Shown here: positions 34,408-43,342 of the stretch, piece by piece | Layout: every line of letters begins with the position of its first letter | How positions within the stretch are numbered: position 1 is the stretch's first letter | Origin: SCTD01 sp963784675 | GTDB taxonomy: Bacteria; Actinomycetota; Actinomycetes; Mycobacteriales; SCTD01 | NCBI GenBank assembly: GCA_963784675.1 | Contig: CAWASE010000001.1 | Span: 248,001-312,000 of the forward strand | Length of the DNA: 64,000 nt | Reading direction: 5' to 3' | The notes under the pieces: model-generated | What the model saw: only the letters and a program-made list of their open reading frames with translations | Told to the model about the DNA's origin: nothing | Database searches by the model: none | Position numbers and translations under genes: made by a program

Positions 34408-35879
34408 GCCGGGTCGTCGTGGTGGGCGCCGGCGTCGGCGGGCTGGCGGTCGCTGCCCGATTGTCGGCCGCGGGGCACGCGGTGACCGTCTGCGAGAGCG
34501 CGGACACCGTCGGCGGGAAGCTCGGGCTCTACGAGCAGGACGGCTTCCGGTTCGACACCGGTCCCTCGCTGGTGACCATGCCGCAGGTGTTCCGGGACCT
34601 GTTCCAGGCCACCGGCGGCTGGCCCGACGACCTCGAGCTCACGCCGCTGGACCCGATCGCGCGCTACCGGTTCGCCGACGGCACCACCTTCGACGCCGGT
34701 CCGGACCTGGACGCGTTCTGCGCGGCCCTGGACGTCGCGCTCGGACCCGGGTCCGGTGCGGACTGGCGCGGTTTCATGACCCGCGCGGGTCGCACCTGGC
34801 AGGCCAGCCGCGCGCCGTTCCTGGAGTCCGCGCTCGACGGGCCGTCGACCATCGCCCGGCTGGCGGTCCGGCAGCCGCGCGACATCGCCGCCATCGCCCC
34901 GGGTCGTAGCCTGCGCGCCCTGGGTCGCCGTCACCTGCGCGATCCGCGGCTGCGGATGTTCCTGGACCGGTACGCCACCTACACCGGGTCCGACCCGCGC
35001 CGCGCGCCGGCGGCGCTGGCCGCCGTCCCCTTCGTCGAGCAGACCTACGGCGGCTGGTACGTGCCTGGCGGACTGCGCCGGCTGGGCTGAAGCGATCCAC
35101 GACCGCGCGGTCGAGCGCGGCGCCGTCGTGCGCACCGGCGCCGAGGTCGCGGAGATCCTCGTCCACGGCGGCCGCGCCGCCGGCGTGCGCCTGACCGACG
35201 GGGAGGTGCTGCCCGCCGACGTCGTGGTCGCCAACGCCGACGCCGCGACCGTCTACGGCTCGCTGGTCCGCTCCCCCGTCGCCGCTCGTCGGCTGGCGCG
35301 GGCCACCCCGTCGCTGTCGGGGTTCGTCCTGCTGCTCGGCGTGCGCGGCCGCACCCCCGGCCTGGCGCACCACAACGTGCTGTTCCCGCGCGACTACGAC
35401 GCCGAGTTCGACGCCGTGTTCGGCCGCGACGCCCGGCCGGTGGACGACCCGACGCTGTACATCAGCGCGCCGGACGATCTCGCGGTCCGACCGGACGGCT
35501 GCGAGGCCTGGTTCGTCCTGGTCAACGCCGCCCGGCACGGCACCGGGCCGGGGGCGCTGGACTGGCGGGCGCCGGGCCTGGCCGCCTCCTACGCCGACCG
35601 TCTGCTCGACCTGCTCGCAGCGCGCGGCCTGCCGGTCCGGGAGCGGGTGCTGTTCTCGCACGTGCTGTCGCCGGCCGACCTGCAGGAGCGCACCGGGGCC
35701 GTCGGCGGCGCCATCTACGGCACGTCGTCGCACGGCGCCACCGCGGCGTTCCTGCGGCCGGCGAACCGCTCCCCGTCCCGGGGCTGTTCCTGGTGGGCGG
35801 CTCCTCGCACCCCGGTGGCGGCCTGCCGCTGGTGACGCTCTCGGCGCAGATCGTGGCCGGGCTCGTCGGACCGGCCTGA
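34404..35879 (+). pseudogene. CrtI/CrtD-type carotenoid desaturase, two compensating frameshifts
   Basis: The start GTG overlaps the glycosyltransferase stop. VVVVGAGVGGLAVAARLSAAGH, GGKLGLYEQDGFRFDTGPSL and, after the shifts, FLVGGSSHPGGGLPLV identify a phytoene desaturase-family enzyme. The frame gains one base in GGG at 35084-35086 (premature TGA at 35088) and loses one in CCCC at 35771-35774. The net length stays a multiple of three (491 codons plus stop), the normal size. Next to CruF- and CruG-like genes it is likely CrtD (3',4'-desaturase) rather than CrtI. Both shifts are in homopolymers, so base-calling error is suspected. Confidence 0.82.
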
Positions 35880-35891
35880 CAGACTCCAGGA

Positions 35892-36296
35892 GTGATCGCG
35901 CGTGAGCGTCTGCTGCTGCTGGCCTTCTTCGGCCTGATCCTGGCCGGGGCCGCCGGGGCCAGGCCGCTGTTCGCGCTGGCGGGCGGGGTCGTCGGCGCCG
36001 TCGTCGGCCTGCTGGCGGTCGGTCGCGTCCGCCGGTTCAGCACACGGATGGACGCGCGGCTGGGCCCCGATCCTGCTCGCGACCGTCGGTTCAGCCTGCG
36101 CCGGGTGCTGGTGCGGGCCGGGGTCCATCTGGGCGTGCTGTCGGTGGCCCTGTTCAGCACCGCCGTCGTGCCCTTCCTGGGCGACGACCTGTTCGCGGCC
36201 GCGGCCGCCGGGCTGACCGCTTTCCCGGCAGTGCTCACCGGCGCCCACCTGCGGCCGGCCCTGCCCCGGCGCCGCGGCGCCCTGCCGCCGGCCTGA
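35892..36296 (+). CDS. Small membrane protein of unknown function
   Basis: 134 residues with helices at about 7-45, 75-95 and 100-115 and a basic loop RRFSTRMDARLGPDPARDRRFSLRR between. The GTG lies directly behind AGGA with almost no spacing, so the start is uncertain. It ends the rightward carotenoid run. No recognised family. Confidence 0.5.
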   Translation: MIARERLLLLAFFGLILAGAAGARPLFALAGGVVGAVVGLLAVGRVRRFSTRMDARLGPDPARDRRFSLRRVLVRAGVHLGVLSVALFSTAVVPFLGDDLFAAAAAGLTAFPAVLTGAHLRPALPRRRGALPPA

Positions 36297-36332
36297 CAGC
36301 GTCGGTCCGGCGACACCTGCTCGCTGCCGGGA

Positions 36333-37723
36333 TCAGTCGTGGCGGTGCGACGTCCCCGATACCGGCGTCGGCGCCCATTCCCGCGACAGCGCCCGTCGGG
36401 CTTGCTCGAGCAGCCCGGCCAGGCGCTCGCGCGAGACGTCGTCGAAGTCCTGCTCGCTGACCGTGCGGGCCAGCCGGGTCAGCTGCTCGGCGATCACGCG
36501 CCGCTCGTGCCCGCTCTCGTAGCTCCAGGCCACCTCCCCGAGCAGCACGGCGATCCGCCCCAGGACCCACGGGTCGCCGGCGCCGTAGCGCCGGGGCTGG
36601 TCGACGGCCAGCTCGAGCAGCTCGGCCAGGTCCGGGCGGCGGAGCACGACGCGGACCCGTCCCTGCTCGTCCCGGCAGACCCACGACCCGAGCTCGCGCG
36701 TGGCCAGCTGGCACAGCAGCCCCGCAGCGTGGCCCAGGGCGTGGACCGCCGTCGTCGGGTCGTTGATGCCGGGCGAGAGCGCCTTGTTGGCGACGTCCGT
36801 GAGCTGCCGCATACCGAACGCGACGTCCTGCACCGGCGTGCGCTCGTAGCCGGTGGCCACCGCGACGGTGACGGTCTCGGCCATCCGCTCGTACGTCTGA
36901 CTCGCCAGGTCGCCACCGTCCACGTCCCAGCAGGCGCCGAGGGGCGTGCCCTTCACCAGCGAGCTGCCCGGCGGCTTGTCGACCCACAGCACCAGGTCCA
37001 GGTCCAGCGCCGCCTCGCGCAGCCGCTCCACGTCGACGGAGGTGAGGAAGCCCGACGCCGGCGCCAGCAGCGGCCTGGCCTGCGCCGGGGGCACAGGTAG
37101 GCGCTCCGGGAGCTCCCTGGCTCGCCCCGCTCCTGCAGAACCGACAGCAGCGCCTCGGTCGCGTCGGCGTGCACCTGTCGCAGCATCGTCTCGACCCGGA
37201 TCTCCCGGGCGAGGTGCGCCAGGAACAGCACCAGCGCGATGACGCTGGCGACCACGAGCACGAAGGCGAACGTCACCGACACCTGCGGGACGAAGGCGTC
37301 TCGCTCGTCGGTCGCGGTGCGCACCGTGCGCAGCACCGTCAGGGCGAAGGTGAACGTCGCGAGGAACATCGCGAGCGTCACGTGCACGAAGCGGTCGCGG
37401 CTGAAGGTGCGCAGCAGGCGCGGCGAGAACTGGCTGGAGGCCAGCTGCAGCGTCACCACCGTCAGCGAGAAGGTCAGCGACGTCACCGTGATCTGCGAGC
37501 TCGCGATGGCGTTCAGCACCGACCGGGCCGCCTCGGCCCCGCCGCCGAACAGGTAGTCGCGGACCGTAGGGGGCAGGTCGCCGGCGATGCGGCTGTCCAG
37601 GGCCGGGAGCATGATGCCCAGCGCCACCGCGAGCACCACCCCGATCACCGGCAGCGGCCACACCTGGCTGCGCAGGGCGTCCCGGGCGATGCTGATCACC
37701 TGCTGGGGGCCGGGCAGGGCCAT
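36333..37723 (-). pseudogene. DUF2254 membrane protein, interrupted by a -1 frameshift
   Basis: Begins MALPGPQQVISIARDALRSQVW with four or five membrane helices and the DUF2254 signature ASSQITVTSLTFSLTVVTLQLASSQFSPR. The frame is lost at a CCCC run (37125-37128; five bases expected) and resumes with GFLTSVDVERLR to the end, containing FGMRQLTDVANKALSPGINDPTTA. Repaired length is 463 residues, normal for the family. Function unknown, an integral membrane protein. Divergent from DUF421. Likely a sequencing indel. Confidence 0.82.
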
Positions 37724-37834
37724 CGATCCTCCGTCCGGTCGTGTCGCCCGGTCGGACGCGCCCGATCAGTCTGCCCGGTGCCGGGGTCGCCGGGACGCCC
37801 GGGTGGCGACCGCGCGGACGGGTACCAGGGCACC

Positions 37835-38356
37835 ATGTTCTTCGACGACCTCTCCGGCCTGGTCCGTGTCCTGGTGGTCGGCACCCTGGCGTACGCCTGG
37901 CTCCTCACCGTCATTCGACTGACCGGGAAGCGGACCCTCGCCCAGCTCGATGCGTTCGACCTGCTGGTGAGCGTGGCCTTGGGGTCGACCCTGGCTACCG
38001 TGCTGCTGTCCCGGGACGTCGCGCTGGCGGAGGGCGCGGTCGCGCTGCTGCTGCTCTGCGTTCTGCAGCTCGTGGTGGGCGTGCTGACCGCACGGTTCAC
38101 GTGGGCCCGGCGCATCGGTACCGCCCGCCCCACGCTGCTCGCGCGCGACGGTCTCGTGCTCGACGAGGCGTTGCGCGCGCAGCGCATCAGCCGCGACTCG
38201 CTGCTGCAGGTGCTGCGGATGCACGGCGTCGGCGGGCTGGAGCAGGTGGCGGCCGTCGTCCTGGAGACCAACGGGCGCTTCAGCGTCATCACGACGTCGC
38301 AGCGGGGTAGTGGTTCGACGCTCCTCGATGTCCCCGACGTGGCTGCGCGGCGCTGA
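37835..38356 (+). CDS. DUF421 (YetF-like) membrane protein
   Basis: 173 residues from the ATG at 37835. Three N-terminal helices, then the conserved RLTGKRTLAQLDAFDLLVSVALGSTLATVLLS (residues 28-60) and a cytoplasmic domain with TARPTLLARDGLVLDEALRAQRISRDSLLQVLR. This is the YetF/YcaP layout. Function unknown; related to spore or envelope proteins in Bacillus. Confidence 0.88.
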   Translation: MFFDDLSGLVRVLVVGTLAYAWLLTVIRLTGKRTLAQLDAFDLLVSVALGSTLATVLLSRDVALAEGAVALLLLCVLQLVVGVLTARFTWARRIGTARPTLLARDGLVLDEALRAQRISRDSLLQVLRMHGVGGLEQVAAVVLETNGRFSVITTSQRGSGSTLLDVPDVAARR

Positions 38357-38366
38357 CGCCGCCCGC

Positions 38367-38831
38367 TCAGAGCGACCGGCGCATGCCCTGGTGCTCGATG
38401 CCGGCTTCCAGGTACACGCTCCCGAACGGCACGAAGCCGGCCGGCGCGTAGAAGCCGATCGCGTGCACCTGCGCGTGCAGCTCGACGGCGGGCAGGCCGC
38501 GCTGCGTCGCCCGTTCCAGCAGCGCCTGCAGCAGCCCTCGCCCGAGGCCGCGGCCTCGCGCGCTCTGGAGCACAGCCATCCGGCCGACCGTGCCGACCGT
38601 GCCGACGGTGCCCGGTTCCAGCGCGCCCTGCTCGCTGATCCGCCCGTCGACGAGCCGTCCCGTCCCGACGATCTGACCGTCGAGCACGGCGACGACGTGG
38701 TCGGCGACAGCGTCCAGGTCGTCGGTCTCCAGCTCGGCAGGCACCCCTTGACCGACGACGAAGACCTCCCGCCGGACGGCGAAGAGGTCTTCCAGGTCGG
38801 CCGGACCCGCCGGCCGCACCGCACCGTTCAC
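38367..38831 (-). CDS. GNAT-family N-acetyltransferase
   Basis: 154 residues. FAVRREVFVVGQGVP and RMAVLQSARGRGLGRGLLQALLERA followed by HAQVHAIGFYAPAGFVPFG match the ElaA/GNAT pattern with an intact acetyl-CoA loop. A GTVGTVGTVG run (DNA slippage) sits before the core. The GTG start overlaps the upstream stop. Confidence 0.86.
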   Translation of the reverse strand: MNGAVRPAGPADLEDLFAVRREVFVVGQGVPAELETDDLDAVADHVVAVLDGQIVGTGRLVDGRISEQGALEPGTVGTVGTVGRMAVLQSARGRGLGRGLLQALLERATQRGLPAVELHAQVHAIGFYAPAGFVPFGSVYLEAGIEHQGMRRSL

Positions 38832-39766
38832 GATCCGGGCTTGGTGGGTTCCGGAACCACCCCGGTGCTCTCAGGCGGCAGCGGCGTGATGTCCAAGGCC
38901 TCCAGGGCCGCACCGCGCGGGGCCAGCTCGACGCCGCGCACGGCGGGCAGCGCCGGCAGCTCGGCGAGCTCTTTCGCCGAGCCCTCGACGACGAGGGCGA
39001 TGACGCAGGCGCACGGCGTCCGGTAGGCAGCAGCTTCCTGACCGGCGGTGCGGGCAGCCTGTTCGTACTCCGCCTTGAACTGTGCGTCGGTGCCGTCCGG
39101 GATCGAGGCGGCCAGCATCAAGAACTCGCGCTGCTCGTCGGCCTTGCGCCGCGCGGTCTCGGCGAACAGCGCCGTGAGACCGGGGACGATCTCCTGCGAC
39201 AGCTCGACCTCCAGCACCTCCGGACCCGGCCCCTTCACCGGCGCGCGCACATAGGCACGACGGACGGTGAGCCGGGAGTCCTTCAGCAGATCGGCAGCGC
39301 CGTCGGGCGTGACCTCGTCGACGAGCGACACCAGCGACAGGTAGCGGTCCTCCGGGGCGCGGCGGGACAGTGCCACCGCCCGGTCACGGCTCTGGGCGAA
39401 GAACGGGACGATCTCGGTGCCCGGCGCCGGTCCGAGCGTGAGGGGCAACGACTGCTCGACCGCCTGCTCCTGGCGCGCCTGCACGCTCTCGGGGCCGCTG
39501 CGGGCCAGGGCCACGCCGGCCCCGGTGAGGAAGACCGCGCTGACCATCAGGACTCCGAGCTGCGGGACGTCGCGCAACAGCGCCAGCGGCCCGCGCGAGG
39601 CGAACCGATCGTCGAGGCGTCGTAGCGGCCCCGGACGTCCGGGTTCGACCAACCGGGCCACCGATCCCACGGCCGCCTCACGGCCGCCGCCGACCCGGTC
39701 GAGCAGGGCGCGCAACCGCGTGGCCAGCGCGGGGACGAGCCGGTCGTCGAGGTCTCTCAGCCCCAC
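38828..39766 (-). CDS. Single-pass membrane protein of unknown function
   Basis: 312 residues from a GTG overlapping the end of rluD; a 39-codon upstream extension is antisense-like low complexity. One hydrophobic helix at about 72-90 (LGVLMVSAVFLTGAGVALA), then an extracytoplasmic region with regular acidic/basic segments. No catalytic motif recognised. It is translationally linked between rluD and the acetyltransferase gene, so coexpressed with the lspA-rluD group. Confidence 0.65.
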   Translation of the reverse strand: MGLRDLDDRLVPALATRLRALLDRVGGGREAAVGSVARLVEPGRPGPLRRLDDRFASRGPLALLRDVPQLGVLMVSAVFLTGAGVALARSGPESVQARQEQAVEQSLPLTLGPAPGTEIVPFFAQSRDRAVALSRRAPEDRYLSLVSLVDEVTPDGAADLLKDSRLTVRRAYVRAPVKGPGPEVLEVELSQEIVPGLTALFAETARRKADEQREFLMLAASIPDGTDAQFKAEYEQAARTAGQEAAAYRTPCACVIALVVEGSAKELAELPALPAVRGVELAPRGAALEALDITPLPPESTGVVPEPTKPGS

Positions 39767-40692
39767 GAGGCCTCCCGCACCGTCGCGAGCGCCTGCTCCA
39801 GGTCGGCGGCGTAGGGGCTCTGGAAGCTCACCCAGCGGCCGTCGTCGGGATGGGCGAAGGAGAGCCGGACGGCGTGCAACCACTGCCGCTCCAGCTTCAC
39901 CTTCTTCGACAGCGTCGGGTCGGCGCCGTAGGTGACATCACCGAGGCAGGGGTGCTTGACGGCAGCCATGTGGACCCGGATCTGATGCGTGCGACCGGTC
40001 TCCAGGTGAATCTCGAGCAGGCTCGCGTGCCGGAACGCCTCGAGCGTCTCGTAGTGCGTGACGCTGTCGCGGCCGCCTGCGACGACGGCGAACTTGTAGG
40101 CCGAGGTCGGGTGCCGGTCGATCGGCGCGTCGATGGTGCCGCTGCTCGGATCGGGATGTCCCTGCACGAGCGTGTGATAGCGCTTGTCGACGGTGCGGTC
40201 GCGGAAGGCGTCCTTCAGCACGGTGTACGCGCGGTCGCTCTTGGCGACCACCATCAGGCCGCTGGTGCCGACGTCGAGCCGGTGGACGATGCCCTGCCGC
40301 TCCTCGGCGCCGCTGGAGCTGACCCGGTGCCCCGCGGCGGCGAGCCCGCCGAGGACGGTCGGCCCCTCCCACCCCGGGCTCGGGTGCGCCGCGACGCCCA
40401 CCGGCTTGTCCACGACGAGGATGTCGTCGTCCTCGTGGACGATCCGGAGCCCGTCGACGGCCTGCGCAGGTGGCAGCGGGCTGCGCGCCGGCTCGGGCAG
40501 CTCCAGCTCCAGCAGCGCCCCCGTCGTGACGCGCTCGCTCTTGGCGCTGACCCTGCCGTCCAGGCTGGCAGCCCCCGCACCCACGAGATCGGCCGCAGCG
40601 GTGCGCGACAGACCGAACAGGCGGCTGATGGCGGCGTCCAGACGCAGTCCGTCCAACCCCTCGGGCACGGGAACGGCGCGGTGCTGGGTCAC
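39757..40692 (-). CDS. rluD: Ribosomal large subunit pseudouridine synthase (RluD family)
   Basis: 311 residues. N-terminal S4 domain (LDAAISRLFGLSRTAAADLV). Catalytic motif HRLDVGTSGLMVVAKS near residue 140 with the nucleophilic Asp; RTHQIRVHMAAVKHPCLGDVTYG later. Converts uridines of 23S rRNA helix 69 to pseudouridine in the RluD branch. The GTG at 40692 with GGAG upstream is preferred over a start 52 codons earlier inside lspA. lspA ends eight bases upstream; the pair is a standard actinobacterial neighbour of the dcw cluster. Confidence 0.93.
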   Translation of the reverse strand: MTQHRAVPVPEGLDGLRLDAAISRLFGLSRTAAADLVGAGAASLDGRVSAKSERVTTGALLELELPEPARSPLPPAQAVDGLRIVHEDDDILVVDKPVGVAAHPSPGWEGPTVLGGLAAAGHRVSSSGAEERQGIVHRLDVGTSGLMVVAKSDRAYTVLKDAFRDRTVDKRYHTLVQGHPDPSSGTIDAPIDRHPTSAYKFAVVAGGRDSVTHYETLEAFRHASLLEIHLETGRTHQIRVHMAAVKHPCLGDVTYGADPTLSKKVKLERQWLHAVRLSFAHPDDGRWVSFQSPYAADLEQALATVREASWG

Positions 40693-40699
40693 GACTCCA

Positions 40700-41374
40700 T
40701 CATGCGTCGTCCGCGGACGGGGCGGCGCCGGTGCTGGCGTCGTCGTCGGTGCCGACGACGGTGCCGGCGTCGGTGCCGGCGGCTCGGCCCTGCTTCGTGC
40801 CATCGAACTCGACCCCGCGCAGCGACAGCAGGACGGCGAGCAGGCCACCGGTGACGATGGCGCTGTCCGCGGCGTTGAAGCTCGGCCACACCTGGAAGTC
40901 GATGAAGTCGACGACGGCCCCGCGGCCGACCCCGGGTGCGCGGAACAGGCGGTCGATCAGGTTGCCGGTGGCGCCGCCGAGCAGCAGCCCCAGACTCACG
41001 GCCCACGCACCTGACCGGAGCCGGCGCGCGACGCGCACGATGATGACGACCACGACGATGGCGACCGCGGTGAACAGCACGGTCGCACCCTCGGCGAAGG
41101 AGAACGCGGCCCCAGGGTTGCGCGAGACCCGGATCAGCAGCTGGCCGCCGAGCAGCTCGAGCGTCCGCCGTCCCTCGAGCTCGGCGACGACCAGGTGCTT
41201 GGTCGTGAGGTCCACGACGAGCACCAGGGCAGCCACGACGGCCAGCACCAGCGTGCGCGAGCGGCCCTTCGCCGCAGCGGCTGTCCCGGCGTCAGCCGCC
41301 CCGGTGGACGGCGCCGTCGTCGCTGGGAGGTCGCGGTCCGCCGGCGGCGGCGCGCCCGCGCCGGACTCGCTCAG
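40700..41374 (-). CDS. lspA: Prolipoprotein signal peptidase (signal peptidase II)
   Basis: 224 residues with four membrane helices. Conserved RNPGAAFSFAEG, GNLIDRLFR (first catalytic Asp) and VVDFIDFQVWPSFNAADS (second Asp) are intact. It cleaves lipoprotein signal peptides in the membrane. An N-terminal acidic/Ala-rich extension of about 35 residues precedes helix 1, and an acidic tail follows helix 4. Start: no ATG or GTG fits near the conserved part. The best candidate is a CTG whose last two bases begin the TGA of the upstream gene (CTGA), with GAAGAG before it. A GTG at 41407 inside that gene is the alternative. Confidence 0.92.
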   Translation of the reverse strand: MSESGAGAPPPADRDLPATTAPSTGAADAGTAAAAKGRSRTLVLAVVAALVLVVDLTTKHLVVAELEGRRTLELLGGQLLIRVSRNPGAAFSFAEGATVLFTAVAIVVVVIIVRVARRLRSGAWAVSLGLLLGGATGNLIDRLFRAPGVGRGAVVDFIDFQVWPSFNAADSAIVTGGLLAVLLSLRGVEFDGTKQGRAAGTDAGTVVGTDDDASTGAAPSADDA

Positions 41375-42963
41375 CGTCGCTCTTCGCGCTGCTTGCAGGA
41401 CACGCACAGCGTGGCGCGGGGGAAGGCCCGCAGACGGGCCTTGGGGATGGGATTGCCGCAGGTCTCGCAGCGGCCGTAGGTGCCGGAGTCCAGGCGCAGC
41501 AGCGCCCGCTCGACCTGCACCAGCAGATCTCGGCTGTTGTTGGCCAGCGACATCTCGTGCTCGCGCTCGAAGGTCTTGCTGCCCGCGTCGGCCTCGTCGC
41601 CGGGACCTTCGGTGCTCTGGTCTCGCTTGAGGTTCTCGCTGGCCAGCTCGGCGTCGTGGATCTCGCCGCGCAGCTCGGCAGCCTGGTCGTCGAGCTCGGT
41701 GCGGACTCCCGCCAGCTCGTCCTTGTTCCACGCGTCGGCGCCGGTGAGCGGGCCGCTCGGGATGTCAGCACCGGCAGCCTTGACCTTGCGCGGCGCCCGG
41801 GCCGCGGTGACCTTCGCAGGGGTCGCGGCCGCCGCCGGCGTCGTGGGCGCGGCAGGAGCCGCCGCCGCAGCTCCGGCCGTACTGGCGGCACCGGACGGGG
41901 TCGCCGGCTCCGCCGCCGTGGGGGCAGCCACCTTCTTGGCAGGAGCCTTCTTGGCGGGAGCCGTCTTGGCGGGGGCTGCCTTAGCAGGAGCCTTCGCGGC
42001 CGGAGCCTTCTTGGCAGGAGCCTTCGCGGCAGGAGCCTTCTCGGTGGGGGCTGCCTCGACAGGAGCCGTCCTGGCAGGGGAGCTCGCTGTGGCCGTCGCC
42101 GTCTTCTTCGTCCCGGTCGACGCGGACGGCGCTGCCGGGTCGGCCACCTCAGCGGCCTTCTTCGCGGCCGCCGGAGTCACCTCCGGCGCTGAGGTCCCCG
42201 TGGCAGACGGCGCCGGCGAACCGGCGGCCTTCTCGGCACCGGGCTCCGCCGGGCTGGTCTTCGCTGCAGCGGCCCTGCCCGCAGCCGCCTTCGCGGGTGC
42301 CGGTACCGCGGCAGGCTTCGTCGCCGCTACCGCCTTCTTCGCGGGGGCCGCCTTCCTCGCGGGGGCGGCCTGCTTCCGCGCGGGCGCCGGCGCCGTGGCA
42401 GTGACCGCCGAAGTCGCAGGGTCCGGCGTCTTCTTCACCGGGGTGGCCTTCGTGACGGGCGCTGTCGCGGCCGCCTTCTGCACCGGAGCGGAAGCCTTCG
42501 CCGCAGGAGCGGCGTCCTTCACGGGCGCTGCCTTGTTCACGGGCGCTGCCGCCTTCGCGGGCGCTGCCTTCTTCACGGGCGCTGCCGCCTTCGCGGGCGC
42601 CTTCGCCGCGGGCGCTGCCTTCTTCACGGGCGCTGCCGCCTTCGCGGGCGCCTTCGCCGCAGGAGCGGCCTTCTTCACGGGCACTGCCGCCTTCGCGGGC
42701 GCCTTCGCGGCAGGAGCGGCCTTCTTCGCGGGCGCTGCCGACTTCGCGGGCGCTGCCGCCGCCTTCGCCGCACCGGGGGTCTTCGCGGACGCCGCCGCCT
42801 GCACGGGTGCCGTCGACCTGGGCGCTGTCGCCTTGGCCGCAGGTGCCTTCGCTGCCGGGGTCTTGGCTGCGGTCGGGGCGGGAGCCGTCGCGACGTCACC
42901 CGGGGTCGCCTTGCCGCGACCACCCGGCAGCTTCTGCAGCAGCCGCTTCATCCCCGTGGCCAT
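41371..42963 (-). CDS. TraR/DksA-type zinc finger protein with long Ala/Lys/Pro tail
   Basis: 530 residues. The last 115 form a DksA/TraR module: WNKDELAGVRTELDDQAAELRGEI coiled coil and the zinc finger CETCGNPIPKARL...CVSCKQ. The preceding 400 residues are almost only Ala, Lys, Pro, Thr and Val, with tandem KKAAPAAKAPAKAAAPV units like histone H1 tails. The ATG at 42963 follows GAGGGAG. DksA-like proteins act in the RNA polymerase secondary channel; the tail probably binds DNA or RNA. This gene lies between ileS and lspA in many Actinobacteria, but I recall shorter tails there. Confidence 0.88.
   Translation of the reverse strand: MATGMKRLLQKLPGGRGKATPGDVATAPAPTAAKTPAAKAPAAKATAPRSTAPVQAAASAKTPGAAKAAAAPAKSAAPAKKAAPAAKAPAKAAVPVKKAAPAAKAPAKAAAPVKKAAPAAKAPAKAAAPVKKAAPAKAAAPVNKAAPVKDAAPAAKASAPVQKAAATAPVTKATPVKKTPDPATSAVTATAPAPARKQAAPARKAAPAKKAVAATKPAAVPAPAKAAAGRAAAAKTSPAEPGAEKAAGSPAPSATGTSAPEVTPAAAKKAAEVADPAAPSASTGTKKTATATASSPARTAPVEAAPTEKAPAAKAPAKKAPAAKAPAKAAPAKTAPAKKAPAKKVAAPTAAEPATPSGAASTAGAAAAAPAAPTTPAAAATPAKVTAARAPRKVKAAGADIPSGPLTGADAWNKDELAGVRTELDDQAAELRGEIHDAELASENLKRDQSTEGPGDEADAGSKTFEREHEMSLANNSRDLLVQVERALLRLDSGTYGRCETCGNPIPKARLRAFPRATLCVSCKQREERR
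42569..42721. repeat. 51-bp tandem repeat coding for the basic tail
   Basis: Three 51-base units in register (starting 42569, 42620, 42671) encode 17-residue Lys/Ala/Pro blocks; shorter degenerate copies flank them. Differences between units are mostly synonymous, pointing to recent expansion. Confidence 0.85.
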
Positions 42964-43110
42964 GACCGCTCCCTCACATCGCCCGTGCCCATCCCGGACA
43001 TGATCCGGACCGGGCGAGAGGATACGTGCCGCCGGCCCGCCGGACCAACCCACGTTGCCGCCGCACTGAAACCGGTGGTCCGCGGCCGGCCCGCTCCGTT
43101 AGGCTGACCT

Positions 43111-43340
43111 GGACGCACTGGCGGGGACCAGTAGCGCGCGATCGCCGTCATGAGCGAGCCGGGGACGGTGCGAGCCCGGTGCCGGTCCCGCGCGTGAACA
43201 TCAGCCCCGGCACCACCGGAGCGGCGCGCAGGACCAGAGCGGGGTGCCCGGCAGCGGGAGCCCAAGGAGGGTGGTACCGCGGGGCGGCCGGACTCGGCGC
43301 CTCGTCCCTTCGTCGACGCAGCACCCCCGACGAAGGAACG
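43111..43340 (+). promoter_or_regulatory. ileS T-box riboswitch (translational type)
   Basis: The T-box core AGGGTGGTACCGCG is at 43268-43281; its TGGT can pair with the ACCA end of uncharged tRNA. Stem I is short: GCGCGCG pairs with CGCGCG around an AGTA bulge (from 43132), opposite GAACATCA. This places specifier codon ATC (Ile) at 43200-43202. Downstream, CCTTCGTCG (43307-43315) pairs with CGACGAAGG (43328-43336), which contains the ribosome-binding site of ileS. No terminator T run is present. Uncharged tRNA-Ile is expected to free the site and raise translation, as in mycobacterial ileS. Confidence 0.9.
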
Positions 43341-43342
43341 CC

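Noticed and set aside
38828..39883. Longer version of the membrane protein starting at 39883
   Set aside because: The added 39 residues come from the antisense of rluD and look like GC-bias sequence; the GTG at 39766 gives a sensible start.
42569..42721. CRISPR-like array
   Set aside because: The 51-bp units are contiguous with no spacers and lie in frame inside a coding sequence.
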